DNA from: Acanthacorydalis orientalis
Lineage: Eukaryota; Arthropoda; Insecta; Megaloptera; Corydalidae
Assembly (NCBI GenBank): GCA_034766995.1
Contig: CM068323.1
Coordinates: 17,994,516 to 18,058,515, forward strand
DNA length: 64,000 bases
Direction: 5' to 3'
Numbering within the stretch: the first letter of the stretch is position 1; each line of letters begins with the position of its first letter. Shown here one piece after another: positions 1 through 13,479 of this stretch. The notes beneath the pieces were generated by a model, which was not told where the DNA came from, ran no database searches, and worked only from the letters and a program-made list of their open reading frames with translations. Both the position numbers and the translations under genes were made by a program.

Positions 1-152
1 GCGGGATTGTTTTTCTTGTCCTGCCGTGGTCAATGATTGCGGGAAATCTTAGCCGCGACTGACAGCGCATTCATCAGGGGGGTCGGTCGGTTACCATGGA
101 CTCACGCGAACAGACAGCGCGGCATGATTTGCTAATGGCTGCACTTAAATAA
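1..152. other. GC-richer edge segment with a tiny ORF
   Basis: The first ~150 bp are clearly richer in GC than what follows. An ATG at 96-98 in a favourable context (ACCATGG) opens a frame of only 18 codons ending at 152. It may be the edge of an exon, 5' UTR or regulatory island cut by the window boundary. Nothing recognisable is encoded. Confidence 0.3.
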
Positions 153-2146
153 TTACATTTCTTTGTTTAACTTTGTATTCGAGATGATTGAAGTTTTGTA
201 ATATTTTAAAATGATAACGTCGGATAAAGCACGCGAATTATTTGCCGTGATGTTTTGAGTAAAATTACAATATTGCAATTGTGTTGTACATATTTATATA
301 TATACGATTGTTCTTTTTCAGTACGTACCATCTTAATATCAATGTTTTAATTAACACAAATGTGTTAAAAATAAAATAGGAATATTTCAGAAAAAGAAAT
401 TGGAAGAATATAGCAACATACCAACTCAAATATTCATTTTTTAGTTATATGTTCATTCCTCAACATCATTTAACAATAATATACAGTTATACTAAATTTG
501 GAAAAAAGAAACCAAAGACATATGAGGTAAGAAATCAATATATTGTTATAAATGTAAGGTCTGATGAAATTTAGACTCTAAAGTCAATTTGGAAACATAC
601 ATTAATATCCACTAGTACCGATTTTTCGAAATGATTAATCTACGAGTACAACTGTAGTTAATAAAGAAAGGAGAGGTGCTTGTACTGCGTGAAACATGGA
701 ACGAATGTTATAAATACGTATCGATCGTACAAATCTGATAAATGATAAACTCTTGATTGCATTGTAACGTTGAAAGCATCATCAAAAAAATGTACGGTTC
801 ATAGTTTCTCGCACTATTAATAAGCCCAGAGAGCATAATAGAAATACTCAACTGTACACGTAAGACATAATTGAACACAATATTTCATACGCTGACACGT
901 TGTCAATAATTCAATAAACGTTGCGAATAATTTACAGCCCGTCCGGTTTCTGAACTGTAACCTCTGTTAGCTACGGAGGGTTACGGGTTCAGTGAGATGA
1001 TTAATACCGATCGACCACTACAATAGGCATTCGCGGGATCTCGCTAAACACCTGTGCTTTCCGAACTTGTGTGACGATAAAGTCTCGCGCCTGGTTTTGT
1101 GGAATGTATGGAAACACACAATGGGATTCCGTTTCAATGAAATATTTACTTTCAAGTTGTGGTTATCGATTTTGTCACATAGCCCTTGGCCAACGGCCGT
1201 TCGCAAACATCAGTTTTCCCAATTGAAGCTCATTGAAAGTGACATTATGAATGTTTAATGAACGACATTGCTTCGAAAGTCAACAAACATATGAGGAATT
1301 CATAATGTTTAATGATTTTATCGTTTTGCGTTACACAATGAATATTATTATGCGGTGTTTGTTTTCATGCAGATAAAAATTACATAGAATTGAACATACA
1401 CATACATTTGACATGCGATAATCACGTTGTCAATTGTCGAGTACATCTGTAAAACACTTGATTTCATTTCTATCGATCAGATATTCGATTAAGGTTTTAT
1501 AAAGTTTATTTTGCATGCAAAATACATTTGCACGTTTGAGTCTTTAAATTATTCTTCTGTATCTAATCCTACAAATTTATTCTCATTTTTTATACTTAAT
1601 AGGATACTTGTTTTAATTTTATATATTTTATAAATATCTACAGATACTCTAAATAAATTTTCTAAATTTATCCCGTTTCGTGCAAATGAAATTTTATATT
1701 ATTTTCAAATCGAATCAATTCTCGACCATTTATTTCATTCTGAACTCCTCTCATAAACATTGCGTCAAATTAGCTTTATTAATCGCAGTTTAGCAAAAAA
1801 AAGTATAAATAAATTCCAGAATAAATATATAATATATTATTAATTAAATCATTAAGATAGTGCACCACAGAAAAAGTTTAACTATTAAATGTAACAATAA
1901 ATAAAATAGTTTAATTGAAAATCGGTTCATGTTTTAAATGTCAACATATTTATATTGTAGACATTTTTATTGTTTTTTAATATAATTCGATTTATTGATA
2001 AAAATCAATTATATAAATATATGTTTCAGTTCTTTCTGTTATACCATGACATGACTGTATTGAAATTGAATGTTTTAGATCTTTATTAGATTATTTCTAC
2101 TTTTTCAGTGGCAAGTTACTGAAATTATGATCATAAAATTCTAAAT

Positions 2147-2187
<41 letters not shown>

Positions 2188-3060
2188 TTTTTGTGAAAAT
2201 AAAAAATGCAAGTCACAATACAATGTCTACAAAGAATAATAATTAGACCAATTATGGAAAAAAATATGACGTTGAGTATCACCGTACAAAAAAAGTTCGC
2301 TCTCATCGTTGAAATTTTTAAACGATTTTCGCTTACTGATCGAATATTCATTAATTTGTCAATCAACGGGTCTGTCAATATCTGAAGTTTTCAAATAATT
2401 GCTGTCAAATCGATGGTGTGTGAAACTTTTGATACTATAACGATTTGTTTCATTAATAAAATAGTACATACGTTACGTACGCTTGAGTCAGGGCGTTAAT
2501 AAATATTTGAATTAAACATTTTCTTTGTTATGGTTTCAGAAACTGTATACGAATCTAAATTCTGTAAAACATATACGACATTATTTTTTTGTTTATTCGA
2601 TATAAATGTATCTACTATTAAATATTGATAGTAGTTGATTATCTTAATTTTTTGTAAATACAAGAGGAATTATTTATAATGAATAAGGGTTGTTTGAAAA
2701 AATATCAACGTACATGTTTTCTAATGCACGTCAATAAGTTAATCTTAAGTAAAACTAAACAGAAATTAAAATGAATATTGCTATTCATTCATCAACGTGA
2801 AACGTTAACTTTAACGTGCTGGAACTTTTTTATACAATTTTTATTCGGTCGAAGTTTAAGTTCAATAAGTACTTGAATAAATAATTACCATTAAAACCGT
2901 AGACATCGTTCCGTACTTACCATTGAACTTCGAAAGGGGTAGCAAAACGTACATTCACATTAAGTGTATTTTAAATTGGTCGAGAGCAAACGTTCTCCGT
3001 TCATTTACGAAACCTATTCAATACTAATTGCTTCTACCTCTATAATGAACCATACAAGCA
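153..3060. other. AT-rich non-coding DNA
   Basis: No gene is visible. The open frames here are short, AT-driven and lack family motifs. One (TA)n run is annotated separately. A slightly GC-richer patch at about 940-1230 has overlapping short frames on both strands with no recognisable product. Confidence 0.6.
2150..2183. repeat. (TA)n microsatellite
   Basis: Uninterrupted alternating TA of about 34 bp. Confidence 0.97.
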
Positions 3061-3560
3061 TGTACGATTCGTATCCAGAACTCAGGAATCTCCAATAAAC
3101 TCTCCAACCTGGCGTATTTCATATAGCCGAACCGTGTTGGCGGATTCCGCTTCCTCCCATTGTTAAACTCGTCCAAAGATCGTCTAGCCTAATACGAACA
3201 ACAATAACTATAACTGACGCGGAACGAAGACGAACAATACACTCACGGATTGTTCATAGACGCATTGTTCTTTCTCTATTTAATACAATACGCGGCGTCG
3301 ACGTAGCGTCAGTCAAGATGGAATGGCCATTATTGGAGACTGTGCCCAGCCTACATGCATCTTCCATTCTCCGACAGCACCCAAATACCAATTCAATCAA
3401 CTGTGAGGTACACTGCATTGTTCGGAATGGACGGAGACGGACGCTGCAATTCAACAGTGGCGGCGTTTGTGCTCGTAATATCTTTCTTTTTGTCTTGTAC
3501 GGAAAATCAATCACGGAAATAAACGATGTTTTAACGGATACACCTTCTTCTAATGTCAAT
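3061..3560. other. GC-enriched island, possible promoter or untranslated first exon
   Basis: About 500 bp of higher GC content in AT-rich surroundings. An initiator-like TCAGTC at 3309-3314 precedes an ATG at 3318, whose frame runs 81 codons. The peptide has no family signature, and an overlapping frame of similar length lies on the other strand, so coding status is doubtful. A GAG|GTACAC site could be a donor. It lies 1.5 kb upstream of the PTB exon. Confidence 0.3.
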
Positions 3561-4087
3561 TAATTCTCATGCAGAATTTGTATCTAATAGTTTTTATTTA
3601 ATTTTGTTATGTAATCATTTCACTGTGTTGAAAAATTAAATAATATTTTTATAAAAGGTTCATTTTAATATTCTTTTCATAATAAAATATATTTCAATAA
3701 AAATAAGTTTTAATTATTGGAATAAAATAAATAAATTATTTTACTTATTTATGTTTAAATACAAGATTATGATAGTTTGATATGTTGAGAAACAATTAAT
3801 TTAAAGTCCAATATTTTATTGATGCGAATATGTTACAAAATATGTCAGAATTTATGAAAGAAAAAGTTATTACAGTCATTAGTAAATAATGAAGTAAATA
3901 CAGTAAATAAAGAATGATATAAATAAATCATTTTCGTCATGACTAAATGTCAATAAAGTCAATAAGTTAACGATTAGTTTAAAATAATATTAAATTTTTA
4001 TGTTTAAAAGTTTTGACTCGAAAATCTCGACTGACGCTACTGAACTTTTATAGACTGCAATATATACTTGTCAAGTTCATCCTACGG

Positions 4088-4088
<1 letters not shown>

Positions 4089-4158
<70 letters not shown>

Positions 4159-4166
4159 TATGTATA
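4089..4166. repeat. (TA)n microsatellite
   Basis: Pure TA from 4089 to 4152, then a TACATATATATGTATA degenerate tail. Confidence 0.97.
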
Positions 4167-4458
4167 CGAGTTGGAAACAAACATAGATGCAAATATCGAA
4201 ATCATTGCTGCATGCAGACCACTCAAATAAAAGAATATTTAGACATGACAAGAAAAAGAAAATATGTTGAAGCATCTGTGTACATATTTTTTTTAGTATA
4301 TTTGTATTCACGAATAGATTTATTCGCAAAAATACGGATGTTATTTTATTTTTATGAACAATCAGACGAATACTCATGAGTCATAGAAATATTGTCTAGT
4401 TAAGACAGGTTTTTTTATTCTGTATTATTTGTACTGAATGTCAAATTACTGCTTTTGA

Positions 4459-4462
<4 letters not shown>

Positions 4463-4516
<54 letters not shown>
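4463..4516. repeat. (TA)n microsatellite
   Basis: Uninterrupted TA of about 54 bp. Confidence 0.97.
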
Positions 4517-4519
<3 letters not shown>

Positions 4520-4677
4520 TCTAGTTATAATTCAGCTAAGAATAATGATATTTTATCATAGGAAACATTTCTTTATTAATACATTCTTGTATTTTAATAG
4601 TAATAAAATTATTTAAAATAACAAAGTAGGGAAAAAATAATTTTAAATGGTATATTGTAATGGTAATGGTATATAAT

Positions 4678-4679
<2 letters not shown>

Positions 4680-4740
<61 letters not shown>

Positions 4741-4742
4741 AT
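4680..4742. repeat. (TA)n plus (GTAT)n compound microsatellite
   Basis: Pure TA to 4728, then several GTAT units. Confidence 0.95.
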
Positions 4743-5005
4743 GTAAACACTTCTTTGTTCTTTCAAAAAAGTATAATAGTTCAATTATTTTTTTGTACAG
4801 TTTATGAATACAATGAGATTACAACACCTGTCGTCTCATCTATTAAAATTAAGTTATAAAAAATAATATACATACAATAGTACAACGCATTTAACATAAT
4901 CAAATTACGCCCAAACAAACAAACAAACAATATCTAATGTATAGTTTATTTAAATTCATTCTCTCGCATGAAAACAAATCTTTAAGATTATGTACGGTGT
5001 TTCAG

Positions 5006-5152
5006 AGTGTCCACATGGCCCACGCCTTGAGGCGAATCTCTTATGCGACGTGTGAACCAGAATACGCTCTCTTCAGTTTTTTGGCACGAGAACCGAAAGG
5101 ACATTTTAATATTCAGTATTGTCACTCGTTCCTTACACAGACTGCTGATCAG
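5006..5152 (+). CDS. internal exon of a PTB/PID-domain adaptor protein (SH2D5-like PTB)
   Basis: This 147-bp exon encodes 49 residues in phase 0 at both ends. It is preceded by a TTTCAG acceptor (5000-5005) and followed by CAG|GTAAGT, a consensus donor. The peptide opens SVHMAHALRRISYATC, continues with FSFLAREPKG and then IQYCHSFLT. This is the middle beta-strand part of a phosphotyrosine-binding (PTB/PID) domain: the 'hrIsyat..p' strand, the 'FafvAr.p' strand and the 'CHvF' strand. From memory, the PTB domain of vertebrate SH2D5 shares MAHALRR and the CHLFVG-like strand, making it the closest family I can name. PTB domains bind NPxY-type tails or lipids and act in cytoplasmic signalling scaffolds. 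The N-terminal strands and the C-terminal helix must lie on other exons, which I did not find. The open frame runs upstream to 4937, but that part is AT-rich and looks intronic. PTB assignment is strong; the exact orthologue is inference. Confidence 0.8.
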
Positions 5153-5171
5153 GTAAGTGATATTTCATAGT

Positions 5172-5174
<3 letters not shown>

Positions 5175-5223
<49 letters not shown>

Positions 5224-5233
5224 AGAGAGAGAG
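5175..5233. repeat. (TA)n plus (GA)n compound microsatellite
   Basis: TA to 5220 followed by a short GA run. It begins only 22 bp after the donor of the PTB exon, so it sits at the very start of that intron and could affect splicing. Confidence 0.95.
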
Positions 5234-5559
5234 GCATTCTCTTTGATTTCAAATCGTTGGTGAAAAACAAACAAGAAAATGAAAGATGTATATCTTATCA
5301 ATAATTTTTCGAACGGTAGGTTTGAAAATTTACTAGATTAAAGAACAAAAATTATCTTCATTTTATTTTTCTTTGTATCGGTGAATTAGTATTTTGAATG
5401 TGTATGATTTCATGATTAACGTTGAATAATATTTATATGAAATAAAAAAAAATATTCAAAAAGTATGTAACGATAATACCTCTTGTTTATTAATGAACAA
5501 AAAAAAAATACGAGAGCTCTTAATGTAAAATAAATACTTTCTCGTGTAGGATTTTTCGC
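5234..5559. other. AT-rich intronic sequence after the PTB exon
   Basis: No coding features. Poly-A/T rich, lying downstream of a confident splice donor. Confidence 0.5.
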
Positions 5560-5900
5560 GAACGTTGCAGTTTCAATTAGCGCACATAAAACACTTTTCG
5601 CTTCGAAATGGTACACATGATTCATTATGAAACAACTGTAAAATATATACGTTGCGTATATAACAGAAACCATGCCGTGCGGAGTCGGTCGGTTTACCTG
5701 ATAACACGTATAATTAAAATCCGGAGCTCTCTTCGTGTGTTCAACGGCGAGTGTAAATATTGCTGGCACACATTAGCGACGAAACTTTTAACGAAGATGC
5801 CAACTTTACGCTTTTGCTGCTCGCGCGCGCCGCGAGCCGCCGTCGCGCCATTACAGATTTCGGCTGAAAGTTAGCAGCCGGTGAATTTATTCGGTATGGA
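5560..5900. other. GC-enriched island with CG-rich core
   Basis: The core at about 5815-5850 is CGCGCGCGCCGCGAGCCGCC-like, very unusual for this window. Open frames occur on both strands but none shows a known domain. A regulatory element, CpG-rich promoter or untranslated exon is more likely than protein-coding sequence. It lies within the putative PTB-gene intron. Confidence 0.35.
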
Positions 5901-6549
5901 ATTTTTTTTCCTCGTCGACGAGAATGAATTAAGCAAACTTTCATGAGATTTTACATCATGTTAATGTGACGTGTTTACATTATTTTCGACGGGATTTATT
6001 AGGAGAACGATTTTTTCCTTCTAGCAGCGCTAGTCGCATAAAATATTTAATTATTTAATAGTTTCCCTGACACATTTTTATACGTTGGAAGTTCGCTACT
6101 ACTTTTTTTATTTATTACCAGTAATTTATTTAAATAATTCATTTCTACTTTCCTTATGTTCATTTTACAAAATAAAGTATTTAAAATTCAGTTTTCTATT
6201 TTAATATCAATATCTACGACCTCCTTAGCATTTAAAAATTTACATTTAATCCTACAACGGGTATTAACATTTTCCAATTAACGACCACATACATCAAGGT
6301 CATTATATTTTCATTCTTTAAAATTTTACACTACAATACACTTAATTTTCTTTGGTATAAGTGTTAAGCAATTGTTTTCAAAGAACAAAGATATCATTAT
6401 TAATAATAAAATATTAATGTATTTAGAATCTTCTTATCAACTTGTGTTAACATTGTAAAATATTTGAGAAGATTGTATAATTGACTAAAAGATAAAATAG
6501 CAATAGCTGACCTATTTAACAAAAGTTTCTTTAAGTAAAAAACTAAATA

Positions 6550-6552
<3 letters not shown>

Positions 6553-6599
<47 letters not shown>
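6553..6599. repeat. (TA)n microsatellite
   Basis: Uninterrupted TA of about 47 bp. Confidence 0.97.
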
Positions 6600-6603
<4 letters not shown>

Positions 6604-8052
6604 ATGTACCAACATTAAATCTTTATCGCATGAGTAATATTTAAAAGACCTATTAAAAATAAAATATAAAAGTGCAATCACGTTTTAAGTACGAAACAGA
6701 TTTTACGATTATTTCATTTCGCCTAATGTTATACGTGATTTCCATAAAAATCACAAATTTCCTGTACTTTCCTGTCACATCGTCGAAACGCCGTGTGATA
6801 AATGCATCGTACTTACTACAGATTCCTGCTGTTCGTAATTTCTATTAACGGCCTCAGCGAGAGTCAGTGATTGATTCTCGCGAGTCTCATATCACCAATA
6901 AAATACGATGTGCTACTTGATTACAACTACTTTTGTTGCTGCTACCGTAAGCTTAATATCTTTTTAATACTTCCCATTTAATAATTTATCTTCGTGTTCA
7001 TTGGAATCTTCTATTTTAGTACTTTATAAAATCTTTCTTATATTTTTACTGATGTAAATAAAATGAAAATAAATTAAAAATTATAATAAACGAATTAAGT
7101 TTATATTAACTTCATATAAAACCATGTACTTTACTCTTAAGTAAACTGTCTTATTTTACAGAACATGAGTTAAAATAGCAACAACGTATTTATTTTAACA
7201 TATCCTTGTAAATAGTTTTACTGATAGTCAGCTCATGATTAATCAACTCGATTATTTCTCAAATATGCTCTTAAAGATGGTATCTCTGTTTATTGCAAAA
7301 AGTTAATATTATTTTTTGTATACGTTTCCGGTTATTGAAAGAATTTTTTTACAATATACTAGTTTTTTCTCTTCCTCTCTGCTAATGATATTAAATGAAA
7401 TATTAAAATGTTTCTTCGTTAATTAAACTACTGTTGCTTCTACATTGAATCGACTCTCTTATAAATTACTCAACACTTTTGGAAAAAAAAGAAGACAATC
7501 CTATTCGAAACTCCTCACTCGATCTATTGTTTTATCTTCAAAGCCTATTTGTGTCACTGGTAAATTTTCAGCCATGGACTTTTCGATTTTCTCAAAAAAC
7601 CTAATGCATCTATTGTTTCATACACTTGACAATAATCGTTTGAAGCGTAACAAAATCACTTTGAACTCGAAGCACTCGAAACTAAAAGCTATTCGTGAAC
7701 GATTAAAACAATGAAATAAGCTATAAACATGCAAGGCAAGCAATAACATGTCAATTAATGCTTCACAATTAAAGTTTCGTCACACAGCGCGGTATCTTAA
7801 GGTACAGTGTTCGTCATCGGATCTTTTATTTTGTTTAAAAATGTACACAGAGACGTACTTAAAGCATTCAGCACCGGTAGAAAAATATTATTTTGGGCGT
7901 AACCCTTAGCCCTATTGATAATTTTATTATTTCAATACCCAGGAAAAAGAATTGTGCTTGCAAGTATATTTCAAACGGTACAGTAACATCAAAAGACATG
8001 TATTTTTCTGGGAATATTCTTGAGACTTTTTTAATATTTTCATCTAACATAC

Positions 8053-8054
<2 letters not shown>

Positions 8055-8101
<47 letters not shown>

Positions 8102-8123
8102 ATGTGTGTGTGTGTGTGTATAC
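8055..8123. repeat. (TA)n-(GT)n compound microsatellite
   Basis: TA to 8095, then GTGTGTATGTGTGTG to about 8123. Confidence 0.96.
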
Positions 8124-8360
8124 ATATCTATGCGTCTAGCTAAAGTGAATTTTTTACTTTGTACGAGCACAAAAACCTATTCTCAAAAGAACAATATTAC
8201 AGAAAGTATTAATAGCATCGTGTAAAAAAACACATACATTCTTTTCACAAAACAAATGTGTACACGTTGCGGTAAATATCCAAAAAGCGTCTTTAATATA
8301 CAGTTTTGAAGATGAAAAATGATGTCGATATATTATTGCATACATTCATCACTTGTTAAC

Positions 8361-8610
8361 ACATGCATGCATAGACCATTGACACAGTTCCGCGCTTCGC
8401 TAATGAGTTGCGACGGAATAACAAGTGTCACGGTCCCAGAACCACTAAATCATGGAAGGCGTTTTACCACTCCACGTACAATTTATCAAACATATAACGA
8501 GTACACCGAGACAAAGACGGGAATCTATTCGTTAGGAGCGCACATACATGTGTTTGTAACGGAGCAACGCCGTTGCACAGTTAGTTACAGATGTCATTTT
8601 TAGTGTGCGA
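8361..8610. other. mildly GC-enriched island
   Basis: About 250 bp of more complex, higher-GC sequence. One open frame spans it on the + strand without recognisable motifs. Candidate conserved non-coding element. Confidence 0.25.
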
Positions 8611-11015
8611 CAGGATATTTTTGTTGTTATGCGTTTCGTTTACATGAAAAATTGCATTCGAAAGCATTATGTTGCGAAAGTTATTCTCGTAGTTGTTTTT
8701 CTAGTCGAACACCTTGTTAACTTTATAGTATCATTTCGAGCTGTTTTAACCGTACGATATACATAAATTGAATACGTTTAGTGAAAAAGTTTATGCGGAA
8801 CGACTCGTATTGTTTCACAATGATAAAAACACTACTTTGTATACAAATATTCATATTTACATCTAAAGAATTTTTTCACTTAAACTATATCTACATGCAG
8901 AACTATTTTGTAATAAAACGATTATAAACACTCCTGTTCATTTAAAATTCTATAAACATTTTTCTTTAGAACATTCTAAACACAATTTCTTATCTTTAAT
9001 AAAATGAATTATTATATATAATTTGACAACACTGAAAACATTTCAATAAAATAAACACAAACAAATCATTTATATAAGCCTATACAGGATGAAAGTTCCT
9101 ATTAATCGTATATTTTCACGAAATTTCTTTTATAAAACAATTCAGTTAAAGTCTGTGTTTCTTTCTGTTCGCTGAAAGAATAAAACACGGAATTTTACTG
9201 CTGACCGGCACACGCAATGAAATCTGTTGTAGTAGAATTACTGTTTTTTCTTGCGTTCGACATATTGTAAATTGAATTTCATTTCTTACAGCAAATACAG
9301 ACATCAGCTACATTTAATGTTAAAAAATATTATTTTTAAGTTTCCTACTACATATTTATGAATAAATTGAAGTTTTTTCGATAAAAAATACTTTGTAATA
9401 TTTTCTTCTTAATAAAAATGATTCAACTGTAATTTAGTCTTATCACAAATACTAGAAATCATTTCACTATTATTTGTATTTTATTTTGAAATTATTATAA
9501 TATCTAAATTATTTTACAGCATAACTTTTTTTCAATATGTGAGAATAATATATAATTCCTAATCAATTATAGTAAAGATAATCTTATATCCCTTAAATCG
9601 TTACAAAAATGTAATTTTTTACATCTTTAACGAATATGTTTCGTATAATAATTTTTTTTTATTAAACGTTGAATTAAGCAAAGAAGAGTTTAAGTAAAAA
9701 ATAGGTAGATATTTTAATTTAATATCATACAAATGTTATAAAAACTAGTGTATCTATTAGTCCTCTCACGGAATCTCATGCATTATTTTCATATATTCGA
9801 TGAATAAAAAAAATACTGAGGTGGCATTAAATAATACTATCATTGAAACTCCAATTTTTGTACGACTTCTTTAATTATATATTACTTGATGATTGCGCGT
9901 ACAAAAGGCGCACACGTTTCTATTTAAATGAACTCAAGTAATTTACTAAATGATTCAGAACTGTCGTACTCATCAAGTACGAGGCATCAGCAAGTTTTAT
10001 GTTAAAATGAAATTGCAGAATTTCAACACTCGTACATTGTTTAATAACTATGAGTTACATGACATCAAGTGTTCAAAGCAGATGCAGGATAATTGTAATT
10101 GCTGTTGCACTCGTTGAAAGCAAAAGCGAATGTAAATGAAATTATAAATCGGATAAATTTACTTTTTTTATTTGGTTTGTAACTAGTTGTGGATTTCAAG
10201 TATCTGTTATGTCGATTGTTAATTTGATATTAAATATTTAATATTAATGCAATAATAGTTTGTATTCATTTGATGTATTTTTGTATACAATAAAATAAGA
10301 ATTATAACTCTAATACACATTCTCGGTTACAGACTGTAATTCTTTTAATTTGATTTTAAAAAAATATTTCTTAAATGAGTTAAAGTTGAAGATCACTTGT
10401 AACTGTTATAAATCGATGAAGATATAATAATACTTGTTCTTTAAATTTGTCTCATAATTAATTAATAAATAATTAATTTGATCATTGAAAAAAAGTATGC
10501 GATGAATAATAATATATTATCTCTTTAATTCGAATTAATATTAGAAAATATCTAACAAATTCAATTATCATCTATTAATTATAATTTATATTAAAATTTC
10601 AAAACAACAATAAATAGCTTTGTGATTTATTTGAAATTAAAGTTTATAAAATTCTATAACAAATTATAAAATTTTTTAAATAACAATATCTTATATGTCA
10701 TATAAGAGATTATTATTGCACTTGTTCAATTAATAGACCAAATAAAATTTCATGCTTATGGGTCGTTTTATTAATATTAACTTGTCATGACTGCAAAACA
10801 GTCATAATATATCCGCAAGCCGTAGTTACAATAATAAACGATAGTATTCCACATATAATTTAAATTAAATTTGTTCAAGTTTCCTCTAATGGTTGTGTTA
10901 TATTATATATATATATATATATTAAAGGTTTACTCATATAATTCTAATTTTGAATCCTAAACGTCCAATTTGTTCCATTCACATCAATTAATTTAATGAA
11001 AAATATTCATCATTT

Positions 11016-11070
11016 CTATCTATTTATCTATCTATCCATCTATCTATGTATATATATATATATATATATA
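11016..11070. repeat. (ATCT)n-(TA)n compound microsatellite
   Basis: Imperfect ATCT/ATCC units to about 11047, then TA. Confidence 0.95.
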
Positions 11071-11426
11071 CATACATATTAATAAATTAAATTGTTTTAA
11101 ACCGATGTATTAATTTTTATTTTAAAATAATAGACGTTATATTTTAATAAATTATATATTAATGAAGAAGTTATAAGTGTCCTATAGGTGATCGACAAGT
11201 TTATATTGACTATTCCATTAATTTTATTTATTAATTAAATAACATTTAATATACTCAATTTATTAGATATTTATATAGATATTTCATTATTATAATGGAT
11301 GTGAGGATATAGTTAAAGTGGAATGACAAAGGGAACAAGTAATATGCATCAAAGCCTAATCCAAACAATGTAGCCCCCTGAAGGTATTGCTATGTTATTT
11401 CAGTAACTATTTGATTTTAACATTAC

Positions 11427-11491
11427 CTCTTCTCTCTCTCTCTCCCTCTCTCTATCTCTCTCCTTATATATATATATACATATATATATAT
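11427..11491. repeat. (TC)n-(TA)n compound microsatellite
   Basis: Interrupted CT repeat followed by a short TA run with one CA interruption. Confidence 0.95.
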
Positions 11492-12245
11492 TTATGCGAA
11501 AAGCAAACAAATCAACTAATTTTCAGATCCAAATTATGATCGTCGTGCCTGAAATTAAAATTTAAAAAGTATCTTTCAAAATAATATGTGTGTACATGTA
11601 CGTACGTGCAACTATGTCACGCATGTTTTTATGTATATAAAAGTAAGCACAGTGTCTACATTAATGTATGAAATATGGTTGAAATAGGATTAACATATTT
11701 TTTCGACGAATAAAAATTTTAATCATTGTTTCTTTAGCAACATCACGTACATCGTCACGTTCTATATTAAAAGCATAAGTACCATGCAGCGTTTTCATTT
11801 TGCAAATATGAAATTCAATGGAAATATTTATACATTAAAAAAATATTAAATTATCTTACGTATTCGCCTATTCAACTCACGTTCGATATTATTTTTTTGT
11901 CTGCTTCTATTTATATGTTACTTAATTTTTACATCAAATGTGACATTGATCTCTTTTTTTAATTTTTATTTGTATATGTATGTACCCATATAAATAATCT
12001 CAGTACACATATTACATTTCAAATTAAATATTAAACTTCAAATTATTTTTGTATTTTTTTTACGTAGCTTGAAAACAACCTAATTTGTTTATTAATTGTG
12101 TATACTGTAGTACACTAAATGAATAATTCATTAATTAAATTAAATATATTGCTGTGAATTTATAATACAATATGTTGATAAATTTTATGAACAATTGATT
12201 AATAAATTTATGGTTTAATGTAATTAATTTGTATATAAATACCAG

Positions 12246-12248
<3 letters not shown>

Positions 12249-12313
<65 letters not shown>
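12249..12313. repeat. (TA)n microsatellite
   Basis: Uninterrupted TA of about 65 bp. Confidence 0.97.
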
Positions 12314-12316
<3 letters not shown>

Positions 12317-13479
12317 CGTAGTTAATGTATGCTTATAAATTTTATTTATCGAACAAAACAGGAAACTATCGACAAACGAGACAAATTTGTCATAGTTCAA
12401 TTAAGAAATAAACTATAAAGTGAATGGATACGCCATATAAATCTTTATCTAATTTATATGAACAGACTTTTATAAAATATGGCAATTGTGAAAAAAGATA
12501 CAAGTTGTCAGCGAAGACATTCGATTTCATGTTTCGATAATCTGTAGTTGTTGATTCGCCGATCGTTACCGGAATTCTACTAAAAAAAAAATAGAATTTA
12601 TCGTTACGGGATGTGATAAATGGTGTTTTTTTTGACTTTTTCGAATACAATTTTCTCGCAATTTTCAAGAAAAAAACCGAGAACGAGTTGTCCAGTTATC
12701 GATTGTTACATATATATTCGGAATATCCATTCCACAACATTAGTTCCGCATCAGTTCGCATGATTAGGTCGAGATCGGTGCCACTATGCCATTTTTCGCC
12801 AGCGCAAGAATCATATATGAATCAATTTTATAAATGACAATTTTCTAACTTCAACAACGCTTTTCTTACAAAATGTATTTTTATACCTACTTTTTTATTT
12901 TTTATTCATGTGAACATATAATGATATTTATTTATAACTTTTTAAATGGTTATCTCTAGAAAAAAATAAAGAAAAGTTAATAAAATAATAAAGAAGATAA
13001 TTTAATAAATTTAATTTTAAACAATGAATGTTTATAATACTGTTTCATTCATTAATTTAAAAAATATTTGTTAATAAAAATACTTAGTTATAAGGTTCAC
13101 TAATAATCTTGAAAGAGTTCTGATATTAATTATAAAACATAAAACTGAAGTTCAGCATAATAGTCGATACAAAAATTTTTTTAATCGTGTGTGGATATTT
13201 TACTGTAGTCAAGTTGTCGATAGAAAACATGAAAGAACACTTATGTAAATGATAATCGTTGTTCGAAACAGCAATAAGAAAATAACATGAATTGAAATTA
13301 TTTATTGTAGAAATTCGTAGCTGTTCTCTATAAAACATAGCTCCGTGAAAGACGATCATGAAAATTATACGATAAGAACGTTGTTATCTTATGATTTCAG
13401 TCCATAAATTACAAATTCAACTAGTATAACGAGAACAATTTCTATTATAGAAAGTTTTACAAGGTTTCCCGTTTTTATT

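Larger units (their letters stand above)
3561..5005. other. AT-rich presumed intron upstream of the PTB exon
   Basis: Very AT-rich with three long (TA)n runs and no coding signature. It ends at the TTTCAG acceptor of the PTB exon, so it is at least partly intron if the PTB gene has earlier exons to the left. Confidence 0.5.
5901..8360. other. AT-rich non-coding DNA
   Basis: No supported gene. A frame of about 89 codons at 7445-7714 starts at TTG and is Lys/Leu/Ser-rich with no motif. A small GC-richer patch sits at 6780-6900. Confidence 0.5.
8611..13479. other. AT-rich non-coding DNA
   Basis: Nothing gene-like was seen across nearly 5 kb apart from simple repeats. The patch at 12540-12840 is slightly more complex but encodes nothing recognisable. 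Confidence 0.55.

Noticed and set aside
3318..3563. 81-codon ATG frame in a GC-rich island
   Set aside because: An equally long frame lies on the opposite strand; no domain. Kept only as part of a possible regulatory island.
7445..7714. 89-codon Lys/Ser/Leu-rich frame (+)
   Set aside because: Starts at TTG, no motif, no splice sites; may be chance.
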